A stretch of 64,000 bases of DNA from JAJFKB01 sp965230515. GTDB lineage: Bacteria; Pseudomonadota; Gammaproteobacteria; Pseudomonadales; IMCC2047. The notes under the pieces were generated by a model. It ran no database searches. It was not told where the DNA came from and worked only from the letters and a program-made list of their open reading frames with translations. A program made the translations under genes and the position numbers. Where the stretch lies: positions 2,046,001-2,110,000 of the forward strand of contig OZ246007.1 in assembly GCA_965230515.1 (NCBI GenBank), read 5' to 3'. The stretch's first letter is position 1. Each line of letters begins with the position of its first letter. Positions 54,312 through 63,998 of this stretch are shown piece by piece.

Positions 54312-56567
54312 ATGAGAAAACATCTACTTGCTGCAACTATTGGCAGCTTACTACTGCCTACGGGCGGTATAACCATCGCCAATGAGGCGGGCTTCTCTAT
54401 TGAGGAGGTTCTGGTCACCGCACGTAAACGGGAGGAGAGTTTACAAGATGCTCCTCTCGCCGTGACTGCGGTAACCGGCCAATCTCTAGAAGAACGCGAT
54501 ATGACACAGATATCAGCTATTGCCGATATCGCGCCCAATGTAAACTTTAGCTTTAGCGGTACCAGCTCGGGATCGGGATCTGCTGCGGTTGTTTATATAC
54601 GTGGCGTCGGGCAAAACGACTTTACACCGGTTACCGACCCGGGTGTGGGCATCTATGTTGATGATGTTTATTTGGGCAGAACTTTGGGCTCTGTACTAGA
54701 TGTGGTTGATCTTGAACGCCTTGAAGTATTGCGCGGACCACAGGGTACACTCTTCGGTCGCAACAGTATTGGTGGTGCGATCAGCCTGACAACCCGGGAT
54801 CCGGGAGAAGAACTGGCTGGTAAAATCCGGGCAACTGTTGGCGAAGACCAACGTTTTTCTATTTACGGTACCCTTGAAGTACCTATGGGCGATAATCTGG
54901 GTGCCATTTTTACCGCTTTGCGTAAAACCCGTGATGGCTATGTCGACAGAAACGCCGGTTCCGGTAACGACGCTGGCGACGAAGATGTAACCGGAATGCG
55001 TGCCAAGTTCGTCTGGACTCCGTCTGAGGACTTAACCATTAAGCTGTCCGGTGACTACACTAAAGAGCGGGAAGAGAGTGCACCTGAAGTGATGGTGGAC
55101 CTTTATGAAACCGCCGTTTTTCCTAATTTCTATAATGCCAACGTGTTTGGTAACGGCGCGCCTCCCGGCTGTGCCGGCGGTGGACCATTAACCAATCCCG
55201 GTTGCGCCAATGACCAATATAACGGCGCGCCTTATGATACCTGGGCAACTCTGTCACAAAATGACGTAGACCAATGGGGAGTTGCGCTGCAGGTAGAGTG
55301 GGCTTTATCAGATATTTGGACCCTGAAATCCACCACCGCTTATCGAGACATGGACGCACAATTTTCTCGAGATTCTGACGCCACCCCGTTCCTTATCTTT
55401 CAGACCACTGATGATTACGAGCAGGACCAATTCTCACAGGAATTTCAGCTGTCCGGAACATTTGATCGCTTGAGCCTGATTGGCGGTGTTTTCTACATGG
55501 AAGAAGAAGCCAGTGGCCCTGAATTGGTAGAAGCCATTATTGCGCCTGCCTTTCCAAAATACATAGGAACCATTACCGATAACGAAAACTGGGCTGTCTA
55601 CGGTGAAATGACCTATGACATAAGCGAGAAACTTCATTGGACCGCAGGTTTACGTTATACCGATGAGACGAAGCGCAACGACCCAATTGCGTACAATGTC
55701 CAGGGTTATGCCACCACTCCGTCCTTAAATCAGTTGATTGCCGACGGCGTACAGCCTTTCATCTCAAGGGGCTATCGCGAACTGGAATTCGATGAGGTTA
55801 CCTGGCGCACCACGCTGGCCTATGATCTGTTTGACGAGGTGAGCCTTTATGCGACTGTATCCAAAGGCTTTAAAAGCGGCGGCTTTGACCAACGGCATAC
55901 CGCACCGCGAGCAAACCCCGCTACCTATGAGCCGGAAACCCTTATTCAATATGAGTTGGGCATGAAAGCAGACCTAACGGATACGCTGCGTGTCAACATT
56001 GCCGCATTCTTCTCAGATTATGAGGATATGCACGTTTCTGCTAACCCTCCCGATGATATTGGTACCGTCACTGTAAACGCAGCTGAAGGTGAAATTAAGG
56101 GCCTTGAGGTTGAATTTACCTATGTCCCAGTTCCTGAATTGTTGATCGAGGGTAGCCTGGGGTTTCAAGATGCAGAATATATCGAGTTGGATCCAGATTT
56201 GATCGTCGAAGTAACGGAACAGGATGAATTTATCCGTACTCCAGAGCTTTCCTGGAACCTTGCCGCCTCTTACATCATTGAATTGGACAATGGCAGCACC
56301 ATTACGCCACGAATGGACTGGATATATAAATCAGAGATCCAGTATGAGCCGGTTAATAATAAAGACGTAGAAGGGGACTCGTACAAGCGTCTAAACTTAT
56401 CGGTAGCCTATGAATTTAACGACAACCTGAAGTTTTCGCTAGGTGTTAATAACGTCACTGATGAGGAGTACATCATTGCCGGAGATTCAAACGGGTTGCT
56501 TGGCTATTCATTGGTAGTCTATGATCGGCCTAGAAACTGGTATCTCTCTGCGGAGTATAATTTCTAA
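54312..56567 (+). CDS. TonB-dependent outer-membrane receptor
   Basis: A 751-aa outer-membrane transporter. A signal peptide (MRKHLLAATIGSLLLPTGGITIA) is followed by a TonB-box-like EEVLVTARKREES, a plug domain (about 40-150, with LEVLRGPQGTLFGRNSIGGAISLTTR) and a 22-strand barrel ending in YNF. The barrel terminus NWYLSAEYNF carries the terminal aromatic residue. It belongs to the large marine group with the VTARKR start. The neighbouring MarR and hydroxyacid genes suggest uptake of an organic substrate instead of iron. A strong terminator follows. Confidence 0.92.
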   Translation: MRKHLLAATIGSLLLPTGGITIANEAGFSIEEVLVTARKREESLQDAPLAVTAVTGQSLEERDMTQISAIADIAPNVNFSFSGTSSGSGSAAVVYIRGVGQNDFTPVTDPGVGIYVDDVYLGRTLGSVLDVVDLERLEVLRGPQGTLFGRNSIGGAISLTTRDPGEELAGKIRATVGEDQRFSIYGTLEVPMGDNLGAIFTALRKTRDGYVDRNAGSGNDAGDEDVTGMRAKFVWTPSEDLTIKLSGDYTKEREESAPEVMVDLYETAVFPNFYNANVFGNGAPPGCAGGGPLTNPGCANDQYNGAPYDTWATLSQNDVDQWGVALQVEWALSDIWTLKSTTAYRDMDAQFSRDSDATPFLIFQTTDDYEQDQFSQEFQLSGTFDRLSLIGGVFYMEEEASGPELVEAIIAPAFPKYIGTITDNENWAVYGEMTYDISEKLHWTAGLRYTDETKRNDPIAYNVQGYATTPSLNQLIADGVQPFISRGYRELEFDEVTWRTTLAYDLFDEVSLYATVSKGFKSGGFDQRHTAPRANPATYEPETLIQYELGMKADLTDTLRVNIAAFFSDYEDMHVSANPPDDIGTVTVNAAEGEIKGLEVEFTYVPVPELLIEGSLGFQDAEYIELDPDLIVEVTEQDEFIRTPELSWNLAASYIIELDNGSTITPRMDWIYKSEIQYEPVNNKDVEGDSYKRLNLSVAYEFNDNLKFSLGVNNVTDEEYIIAGDSNGLLGYSLVVYDRPRNWYLSAEYNF

Positions 56568-56583
56568 CCTGTCCTGGCGCTTT

Positions 56584-56612
56584 AATAAACCCGGCTAATA
56601 GCCGGGTTTATT
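56584..56612 (+). terminator. Intrinsic terminator after the TonB receptor gene
   Basis: AATAAACCCGGCT and AGCCGGGTTTATT form a perfect 13-bp stem with a 3-nt loop (AAT), starting 17 nt after the receptor stop. T-rich sequence follows on the plus strand, and the symmetry also allows it to end the convergent acyltransferase transcript. Confidence 0.88.
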
Positions 56613-56695
56613 ATTCTGTATTATCATCAAAGTAGTATGGGCTGTGTTAATCTGATTCTATCGGCTTTCTATACATCACATTACGTCAGGCAATT

Positions 56696-57589
56696 TTAAA
56701 ACCTGTAAAAGCCTGTTTTTCCATTCCATCCTGTTTTGAAGCGCTTGTACTCCCACTGGTACTGATCAATGGCATCAGACACACAGTTTTCAATGGTTCT
56801 GTTTAATGCCGCAACGGACTGCTGAATATTTTCCGAATAAATTCCCTGATCCGCTCTTTTTATGACAACCTCAAAACCCTTTCCTTTTGGCAATCTTTTG
56901 GCGTAGGCACAGACTACTCTGGCCCCGGTTTTCTGCGCCAACTTTGAAATCAAGGTTACTGTCAGCGCGTCAACACCAAAGAATGGTGCGAATACACCTG
57001 CGGATGGTGGTGGCTCCTGATCCGGCAAAATACCTACCACCTCCCCATCACGCAACGCTTGATACATAGCCGCGACACCGCGACGATCAGTAGGGTAGAC
57101 TTTGGTTCCCATGCGCGTTCGCGCCTGTCGAATATAATCTTCCAGTTCTACAAGCTTCGGCGGTTGATACAATACATGCAGCGGGAATCGCTTGGCAGCA
57201 TAGAGATTGAGTATCTCCCAATTGCCCAGATGAGGCACGATAGTAATGACACCCTTACCTTTTGCTAAGGCAGCGTTAACATTAAGCTCTTCTTCGACTC
57301 CTTTGATATAACCTAGCGTATCTTTAGGGGAAGCCAACCAGGCTTTACCCATTTCAGCAAATGTTTTCCCGGTTTCAGCCATGCTCTTTCGAGCAAGTTT
57401 TAATCGTTCGGTTTCATCCATAACGGGGTAACATAACTCCAGGTTACGACGCGTTACTTTGGCGGATCGGCCATTGAGATACCAGGAACAGTAACCCAAA
57501 AAACTCCCGAGCATTTGTACAATCGGAAGGGGTAATACCGATAGCAGGCGAACAAACGCACGTAATGTTTTTACTTTTAATGATTCCAC
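56696..57589 (-). CDS. lpxL: Lipid A biosynthesis lauroyl-type acyltransferase
   Basis: A 297-aa LpxL/HtrB-type acyltransferase that adds a secondary acyl chain to Kdo2-lipid A at the inner membrane. An N-terminal hydrophobic anchor (LRAFVRLLSVLPLPIVQMLGSFLGYCSWYL) precedes the HX4(D/E) catalytic motif in VPHLGNWEI and the GILPDQEPP segment. The position opposite glyQ, near gyrB, matches the acyltransferase near the origin of Pseudomonas. The acyl specificity cannot be read from sequence, so LpxL is a family-level name. Confidence 0.88.
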   Translation of the reverse strand: MESLKVKTLRAFVRLLSVLPLPIVQMLGSFLGYCSWYLNGRSAKVTRRNLELCYPVMDETERLKLARKSMAETGKTFAEMGKAWLASPKDTLGYIKGVEEELNVNAALAKGKGVITIVPHLGNWEILNLYAAKRFPLHVLYQPPKLVELEDYIRQARTRMGTKVYPTDRRGVAAMYQALRDGEVVGILPDQEPPPSAGVFAPFFGVDALTVTLISKLAQKTGARVVCAYAKRLPKGKGFEVVIKRADQGIYSENIQQSVAALNRTIENCVSDAIDQYQWEYKRFKTGWNGKTGFYRF

Positions 57590-57771
57590 TCAGTCCCACT
57601 TGGTCTATAGACGACAAATAAACAGGTGAATTCTACCCTGTCACGGCTGCGAAGGCTTTAGCTTACTCTTTTTTACGATGATTTTTTTGGAATTTATGAT
57701 GCAGGCTGTATACTTACGCGTCCTTCGGATGATATCCGATAAACCTGTAAACCGGCTATATAGGCAGCAAA

Positions 57772-58716
57772 TTGGCAAGCAAGCAACAAATGACTTTTCA
57801 ACAGTTAATCCATGCTCTGGAACAGTATTGGGGTGAGCAGGGGTGTGTGATTATGCAACCATTGGACATGGAAGTAGGGGCCGGGACTTTTCATCCGGCG
57901 ACGTTTCTAAGGGCGATCGGCCCTGAAAGCTGGCGTACAGCCTATGTTCAGCCAAGTCGCAGACCCACAGACGGTCGCTATGGGGAGAACCCCAACCGCC
58001 TGCAACACTATTACCAGTTCCAGGTACTGCTTAAACCTTCACCGGACAATATACAGCAACTCTATCTGGATTCTTTAACCACGCTTGGTGTAGATTCAAA
58101 AATTCATGATATTAGGTTCGTTGAGGATAACTGGGAGTCACCAACTCTTGGCGCATGGGGACTTGGTTGGGAAGTATGGTTAAATGGCATGGAAGTTACT
58201 CAGTTTACTTACTTTCAACAAGTTGGCGGATTGGAGTGTCATCCAGTATCGGGGGAAATCACTTACGGGCTGGAACGTATCGCGATGTACCTGCAGGGAG
58301 TTAACAGCGTCTACGATATTATCTGGGCTGAAGGTCCGGACGGACCAGTAACCTATGGTGACGTGTTCCATCAAAATGAAGTTGAGATGTCGACCTTTAA
58401 CTTTGAGCACGCCAATGTGGATGCGTTATTCGCTCAGTTTGACTACTGTGAATCTGAGTGTGAAAAATTGATTGTTGCAAACTTACCCCTACCAGCATAT
58501 GAATTTGTGCTTAAGGCATCACACACCTTTAATTTGCTGGATGCGCGACAGGCCATTTCAGTGACAGAAAGACAACGCTTTATCCTTCGAGTAAGAACCC
58601 TGGCTCGCAAAGTTGCACAGGGATATTTCAATACCCGCGAATCATTAGGATTTCCGATGGCGCCAGAGCACTTGAAAGAACAGTATGTAAGCGCCCACTT
58701 ACAGGAGGAGTCCTGA
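57772..58716 (+). CDS. glyQ: Glycyl-tRNA synthetase alpha subunit
   Basis: A 314-aa catalytic subunit of the bacterial alpha2beta2 glycyl-tRNA synthetase. The conserved blocks QPLDMEVGAGTFHPATFLRAIGPE, YVQPSRRPTDGRYGENPNRLQHYYQFQV and HDIRFVEDNWESPTLGAWGLGWEVWLNGMEVTQFTYFQQVGG are nearly invariant in the family, here given in part. The start is a TTG at 57772 with weak support; an ATG at 57790 (MTFQQL) is equally possible. glyS follows after 3 nt. Confidence 0.95.
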   Translation: MASKQQMTFQQLIHALEQYWGEQGCVIMQPLDMEVGAGTFHPATFLRAIGPESWRTAYVQPSRRPTDGRYGENPNRLQHYYQFQVLLKPSPDNIQQLYLDSLTTLGVDSKIHDIRFVEDNWESPTLGAWGLGWEVWLNGMEVTQFTYFQQVGGLECHPVSGEITYGLERIAMYLQGVNSVYDIIWAEGPDGPVTYGDVFHQNEVEMSTFNFEHANVDALFAQFDYCESECEKLIVANLPLPAYEFVLKASHTFNLLDARQAISVTERQRFILRVRTLARKVAQGYFNTRESLGFPMAPEHLKEQYVSAHLQEES

Positions 58717-58719
58717 TCT

Positions 58720-60798
58720 ATGAGTACACAAGATTTCCTGGTGGAACTCGGGACCGAGGAACTTCCACCCAAAGCCCTCAAGCAATTAGCCCATTCATTT
58801 TTGCACGGTATCGAGTCCGGACTTAAGGATAAACAGCTCGGCTACCACGGTGCCTCGGTCTATGCTTCACCGCGACGGCTTGCCGTACTGGTATTGGGGC
58901 TTGATTCACAACAACCCGATTCCGAAAATCAACTGTTCGGTCCACCTGTAAACGCCGCGTTTGATGGCGACGGAAATCCCACCAAGGCAGCAGTAGGTTT
59001 TGCCCGTAAGTGTAAAGTGTCCCTGGACGAGCTTTCGCAAATTGATACTGGTAAGGGTATCAAACTGGCTTACACACAAGTGCAAAAGGGTTTGCCAACA
59101 GAACAGCTTTTACCTGCGCTGGTGACAAACTCGCTAGAACAACTTCCTATCCCGAAGCGTATGCGCTGGGGAAGTGAACGAGTTGAATTTGTCAGACCCA
59201 CCCATTGGTTGTTGATGCTATTTGGTCAGAAGGTTATTGAGTGCAACATTCTTGGCCAGACTGCGGGGCAGCAAAGCTTTGGTCACCGCTTTCACCATAA
59301 TAAACCTATTGTTGTTCGGGAACCCTCATCTTATTTGCAACAGCTTAAAGATCCGGGCTACGTCATTGCCGACATGTCAGAAAGGAAAGCTCTGATTGAA
59401 GATCAGATCAAAAAAATTGCCGTAGATAATCAGGGACAAGCTGTCATTGATTCTGACCTGCTTGATGAAGTGACTGGCCTGGTCGAATGGCCGGTAGCTT
59501 TGGTCGGCCACTTTGATGAGAGTTTTTTACGCCTTCCTGAACAAGCACTTATCTGTAGTATGAAGGAACACCAGAAATACTTTCATATGATTGATGATCA
59601 GGGGAAATTGCTTCCTAATTTTATTACCCTTTGCAACATAGAGAGCTCTGATCCGGCTCAGGTTGTTTCTGGCAATGAACGCGTCATCCGCCCTCGACTT
59701 TCCGATGCAGCTTTCTTTTTTGATACCGACAAGAAAACGCCTCTGGCAGACCGTTTATCATCGCTGGATAACATTGTTTTTCAGGCTAAGCTTGGAACCG
59801 TATTTGCAAAATCAGAGCGCATCTCCAAATTGGCTGGCCAACTGGCAGGACAGATAAGCGCCGATACACAAGCGGCGAAAAGAGCCGGTCTGCTTAGCAA
59901 AGCGGATCTCGTAACATTAATGGTTGGTGAGTTTCCAAAGCTGCAAGGTTTGATGGGGCAGAACTATGCCCTGCTTGACGGCGAAGGCTACACCACCGCA
60001 CAAGCAATTTATGAACACTATCTACCGCGTTTTTCTGGCGATGAGATTCCACAGTCGCCAGAAGGTTGTGCCGTTTCTATAGCTGACAAGCTCGATACCG
60101 TAACCGGTTTGTTTGCTATCGGGCAGCCTCCGACCGGAGACAAGGATCCGTTTGGTTTGCGCCGCGCAGCTTTGGGTGTATTGCGCATTATTCTAGAGAA
60201 AGAGCTGGATCTGGATCTATTAGAAACACTGGAATTGGCTATAGCCAATTATCAAAACCTTGAGACTAGCGATCAATTAGCAGAGGATGTTTTCGACTTT
60301 ATGCTTGAACGGTTTAGAACATGGTATCAGGAGGAGGGCATTTCCGCTGATATTTTTCAGGCCGTTCACGCCAGGAAACCAACCAACCCTTTAGATCTTC
60401 AAAGCAGGATCTATGCTGTCAGCGCATTTACGCAGTTAGATAACGCCGCAGCCCTTGCCGCAGCAAATAAGCGAGTAACCAACCTGCTAAACAAGATTGA
60501 AGATAGCCAAATTTCGCCTGATGTAAGCGCTCACTTACTTGAAGAGCCCGTAGAAAAGGAGCTTGCTGCACTAATAGCGACGAAAGATTCAGCTATTCAA
60601 CCTCTGTTAAAAGACCGCAATTACCAGCAGGTGCTAGAGTCCCTGGCGGAATTGAGGCCACAAGTAGATCAGTTTTTTGACAGCGTAATGGTCATGGTAG
60701 ACGATGATTCTCTGCGACTAAACCGTCTCGCTCTGCTAAAACAGTTGAGGGGTTTGTTTCTGGAGGTGGCTGATATTTCTCTTTTACAGATGGGCTAG
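58720..60798 (+). CDS. glyS: Glycyl-tRNA synthetase beta subunit
   Basis: A 692-aa beta subunit, which binds tRNA-Gly and edits or supports aminoacylation. The N-terminal FLVELGTEELPPKAL, SPRRLAVLV, SMKEHQKYFHM and the HD-like C-terminal part with DKLDTVTGLFAIGQPPTGDKDPFGLRRAALG are typical. A strong AGGAGGAG ribosome site lies inside the 3' end of glyQ. gmhB follows 5 nt after its stop. Confidence 0.96.
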   Translation: MSTQDFLVELGTEELPPKALKQLAHSFLHGIESGLKDKQLGYHGASVYASPRRLAVLVLGLDSQQPDSENQLFGPPVNAAFDGDGNPTKAAVGFARKCKVSLDELSQIDTGKGIKLAYTQVQKGLPTEQLLPALVTNSLEQLPIPKRMRWGSERVEFVRPTHWLLMLFGQKVIECNILGQTAGQQSFGHRFHHNKPIVVREPSSYLQQLKDPGYVIADMSERKALIEDQIKKIAVDNQGQAVIDSDLLDEVTGLVEWPVALVGHFDESFLRLPEQALICSMKEHQKYFHMIDDQGKLLPNFITLCNIESSDPAQVVSGNERVIRPRLSDAAFFFDTDKKTPLADRLSSLDNIVFQAKLGTVFAKSERISKLAGQLAGQISADTQAAKRAGLLSKADLVTLMVGEFPKLQGLMGQNYALLDGEGYTTAQAIYEHYLPRFSGDEIPQSPEGCAVSIADKLDTVTGLFAIGQPPTGDKDPFGLRRAALGVLRIILEKELDLDLLETLELAIANYQNLETSDQLAEDVFDFMLERFRTWYQEEGISADIFQAVHARKPTNPLDLQSRIYAVSAFTQLDNAAALAAANKRVTNLLNKIEDSQISPDVSAHLLEEPVEKELAALIATKDSAIQPLLKDRNYQQVLESLAELRPQVDQFFDSVMVMVDDDSLRLNRLALLKQLRGLFLEVADISLLQMG

Positions 60799-60803
60799 AT
60801 ATC

Positions 60804-61355
60804 TTGTTGAATCCGATCAACAAAAAGCTGGTCATTCTCGATAGAGATGGCGTTATTAATTTTGACTCGGATAACTATATCCGCGCTCCTGAAGAGTGGA
60901 TTCCCATTCCTGGTAGCCTGGAGGCAATCGCCAAACTACATCGGGCCGGTGTTCAAGTGGTCGTTGCAACCAACCAATCGGGTATTGCTCGGGGTTATTT
61001 CAATGAACAAACCCTGAATCTGATACATCAAAAAATGCATCAAGCTGTTCGTCAAGCTGGAGGCGAAATTAATGGTGTGTTTTATTGCCCACATGGACCC
61101 GACGAAAATTGCGATTGTAGAAAACCAAAACCCGGATTAATCACTCAAATTCGGAAACAACTGAATCTTGACACTAGAAATGCGCCATTCGTTGGTGACT
61201 CAATTCGAGATATTGAGGCAGCAGTCGCCGGGGGCTGTCTACCCATTTTGGTTAAAACCGGAAATGGGCGAAAATCGGCCAAAAAAACGTCTCTCTCAGC
61301 CGGTGTCTACGAGGATTTATCTGATTTTGTGACCCATTGGTTAGGGTCCAGCTAA
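60804..61355 (+). CDS. gmhB: D-glycero-beta-D-manno-heptose 1,7-bisphosphate 7-phosphatase
   Basis: A 183-aa HAD phosphatase of the LPS-heptose pathway. Motif I is LDRDGVIN, motif II VATNQSG, and the zinc loop is CPHGPDENCDCRKPKPG. GDSIRDIEAA is motif IV. The start is TTG (60804 or 60807); no ATG is nearby. It is the last gene of the glyQ-glyS-gmhB operon, as in Pseudomonas, and is followed by a hairpin terminator. Confidence 0.93.
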   Translation: MLNPINKKLVILDRDGVINFDSDNYIRAPEEWIPIPGSLEAIAKLHRAGVQVVVATNQSGIARGYFNEQTLNLIHQKMHQAVRQAGGEINGVFYCPHGPDENCDCRKPKPGLITQIRKQLNLDTRNAPFVGDSIRDIEAAVAGGCLPILVKTGNGRKSAKKTSLSAGVYEDLSDFVTHWLGSS

Positions 61356-61436
61356 TTCGGCTCTAATTGCACCTGACGCCCTTACAGGAGGTGCTTTATT
61401 TCTTTCCTGTCTGTACGTTTTTTAACCAGTAAAACG

Positions 61437-61473
61437 GCTTTAAAATAAGGCTTTGATTTTAAAGCGCTTTTTT
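61437..61473 (+). terminator. Intrinsic terminator of the glyQ-glyS-gmhB operon
   Basis: GCTTTAAAAT (61437-61446) and ATTTTAAAGC (61456-61465) form a perfect 10-bp stem with a 9-nt loop, followed at once by GC and TTTTTT (61468-61473). It lies 82 nt after the gmhB stop. Confidence 0.8.
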
Positions 61474-61561
61474 ATTATTCTTAAAAGTTATTAATAAATT
61501 CCCGGTAATAGCCTGGCGCTATAAAAACAACCTCTTTTTTACTGTGCTTTAAATACAAAAC

Positions 61562-61595
61562 CTCGACTTTTAGCAACTATATTTTAAAAGTCGAG
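61562..61595 (-). terminator. Hairpin overlapping the gyrB stop codon
   Basis: CTCGACTTTT (61562-61571) and AAAAGTCGAG (61586-61595) form a perfect 10-bp stem with a 14-nt loop. The first arm on the minus strand codes for the last residues of GyrB (Leu-Asp-Phe) and runs into the stop codon. The sequence after it (GTTTTGTATTT on the minus strand) is only moderately T-rich, so termination may be partial. Confidence 0.55.
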
Positions 61596-63998
61596 ATTAA
61601 CGACGGATAAGGCATTTTTTTCAATAAAATCTCTTCTTGGCTCTACCTCATCTCCCATCAGTGTGGTGAAAATCTGGTCCGCCATAATGGCATCTTCAAT
61701 AGTCACCTGTAACATTCTTCGATTACCAGGATCCATTGTTGTTTCCCAGAGTTGGTCCGGATTCATCTCTCCCAATCCTTTGTAACGCTGTATGTTGTAA
61801 CCCCGTTTTGCTTCGTGAATAAGCCAGTTCAAGGCATCTCTAAATTCAGTAATTGATTGTTTACGCTCACCTCTCTGCACATAAGCACCCTCACCAATCA
61901 AACCCTGTAAAGTTTCACCTAGCGCCTTAATACGCTTATAGTCATTAGAAACAAAGAACTCATGGTTGAAAGGATATTCTGTCACCAGGTCATGTTGTAT
62001 AACGTTGACAGTTGGCAAATGGATATTCCGCTCGGAATCTTCATGTATTTCTACCCGATATTCACTAGGCAGATTTTGTTCAGAAATAGCTTTTTCCAAC
62101 TCCGCAACCCATGATCTGACTGTCGATTCGTCAGCCAATAAATCTTCGTTTAACGGCCCCAGATAGATCATCTGCTCTAAAACAGCCGCCGGATAAACAC
62201 GTGATAAACGATCGATATTTGCAATCACCCCACGATATTCAGAGACCAGTTTTTCGAGGTGTTCACCACTAATCGCCGGGGCATCCTGATCAACGACAAG
62301 CGCTGCATTTTCTAACGCGACCTGAATCATATAGGCATCTAACTCATCGTCATCCTTTACATACTGCTCCTGTTTTCCTTTTTTTACTTTATAAAGGGGT
62401 GGTTGCGCGATGTAGACATGCCCTCGCTCTACTATCTCGCTCATTTGTCTGAAAAAGAATGTTAATAAAAGCGTTCTGATGTGCGATCCATCCACATCTG
62501 CGTCCGTCATGATGATGATTCGATGATACCGAAGCTTATCCGGGTTAAATTCTTCGCGTCCAATACCGCATCCAAGGGCGGTAATAAGCGTGCCCACCTC
62601 TGCTGAGGACAACATTTTGTCATATCGCGCTTTTTCGACATTAAGAATTTTACCTTTTAAAGGCAGAATAGCTTGGGTTTTCCGGTCTCTACCCTGCTTG
62701 GCAGAACCTCCCGCTGAATCGCCCTCCACCAGGTAAAGCTCAGAAAGAGCCGGATCTTTTTCCTGGCAATCCGCCAGTTTTCCCGGTAAACCAGCAATAT
62801 CAAGTGCGCCTTTTCGGCGGGTCATTTCGCGCGCCTTTCGTGCTGCCTCCCTTGCTCTGGCGGCATCCAGCATTTTTTGGACAACCTGCTTAGCATCTTG
62901 CGGATTTTCAACAAGATAATCTGCTAGTGCCGCATTCATTTCCTGCTCTACGGCCGATTTAACCTCTGAAGAAACAAGTTTGTCTTTGGTTTGGGATGAA
63001 AATTTTGGATCCGGCACCTTAACCGAGACGATAGCTATCAAGCCCTCTCTGGCATCATCACCAGAGGTACTCACCTTGAACTTCTTAGCCAGATTTTCCT
63101 TTTCAATATAGGTGTTTAGCGTTCTTGTTAGCGAACCTCTAAAGCCTGCCAAATGCGTACCGCCATCGCGTTGCGGAATATTATTGGTAAAACAGAATAT
63201 ACTTTCCTGGAAAGAATCATTCCACTGCAAGGCGACTTCAACACCGACACCATCTTCTCTCGTGCAATTAAAGTGAAAAATCTTATTAATGGGTTTTTTA
63301 TTTTGATTGAGGTATTCAACAAAGGCTTTCAAACCGCCTTCATATTTAAAAAGCTCTTTTTGGCCCGATCGTTCATCTTTAAGCGAAATTCCAACACCGG
63401 AGTTTAGGAAAGAGAGCTCTCTCAGCCTTTTCGTTAGCTGGTCAAAATGGAATTCGATATTAGTAAACGTATCAGGAGAAGGTTTAAAATGGACCTCTGT
63501 ACCACTTCCTTCCGTTTCACCCACCACCGTTAATGGTGCTTGTGGAACTCCATGATGGTATACCTGCTCATAGACTTTACCATCTTTACGAATGGTTAGC
63601 GTCAACTCACTGGACAGCGCATTTACCACCGAAACACCAACCCCATGCAGCCCGCCAGACACCTTATAGGTGTTGTCATCGAACTTACCCCCAGCATGAA
63701 GAACAGTCATAATAACTTCTGCGGCAGAAACACCTTCTTCTTCGTGAATATCAACAGGAATACCACGACCATCATCTGAAACCGTAACGGATTCATCCGG
63801 ATGAATCACCACTTTAATCTCTGAACAAAACCCGGCCAACGCTTCGTCAATAGAGTTATCAACGAGCTCAAACACCATGTGATGCAGTCCAGTACCATCA
63901 TCGGTGTCTCCAATATACATACCCGGACGCTTTCGTACCGCATCCAATCCTTTTAGCACTTTAATACTGGATGAATCGTATACATTCTCTTCGCTCAT
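61584..63998 (-). CDS. gyrB: DNA gyrase subunit B
   Basis: An 804-aa type II topoisomerase ATPase subunit, complete in the window. The GHKL ATPase domain (LVDNSIDEALAGF, DDGRGIPVDIH, GGLHGVGVSVVNALS) is followed by the transducer, the TOPRIM domain (LVEGDSAGGSAKQGRDRKTQAILPL given in part, with DADVDGSHI) and a GyrB C-terminal domain (IQRYKGLGEMNPDQLWETTMDP in part). The length equals E. coli GyrB. It normally lies with dnaA-dnaN-recF, which should be just right of this window, with the origin beyond. Confidence 0.98.
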   Translation of the reverse strand: MSEENVYDSSSIKVLKGLDAVRKRPGMYIGDTDDGTGLHHMVFELVDNSIDEALAGFCSEIKVVIHPDESVTVSDDGRGIPVDIHEEEGVSAAEVIMTVLHAGGKFDDNTYKVSGGLHGVGVSVVNALSSELTLTIRKDGKVYEQVYHHGVPQAPLTVVGETEGSGTEVHFKPSPDTFTNIEFHFDQLTKRLRELSFLNSGVGISLKDERSGQKELFKYEGGLKAFVEYLNQNKKPINKIFHFNCTREDGVGVEVALQWNDSFQESIFCFTNNIPQRDGGTHLAGFRGSLTRTLNTYIEKENLAKKFKVSTSGDDAREGLIAIVSVKVPDPKFSSQTKDKLVSSEVKSAVEQEMNAALADYLVENPQDAKQVVQKMLDAARAREAARKAREMTRRKGALDIAGLPGKLADCQEKDPALSELYLVEGDSAGGSAKQGRDRKTQAILPLKGKILNVEKARYDKMLSSAEVGTLITALGCGIGREEFNPDKLRYHRIIIMTDADVDGSHIRTLLLTFFFRQMSEIVERGHVYIAQPPLYKVKKGKQEQYVKDDDELDAYMIQVALENAALVVDQDAPAISGEHLEKLVSEYRGVIANIDRLSRVYPAAVLEQMIYLGPLNEDLLADESTVRSWVAELEKAISEQNLPSEYRVEIHEDSERNIHLPTVNVIQHDLVTEYPFNHEFFVSNDYKRIKALGETLQGLIGEGAYVQRGERKQSITEFRDALNWLIHEAKRGYNIQRYKGLGEMNPDQLWETTMDPGNRRMLQVTIEDAIMADQIFTTLMGDEVEPRRDFIEKNALSVVNLDF

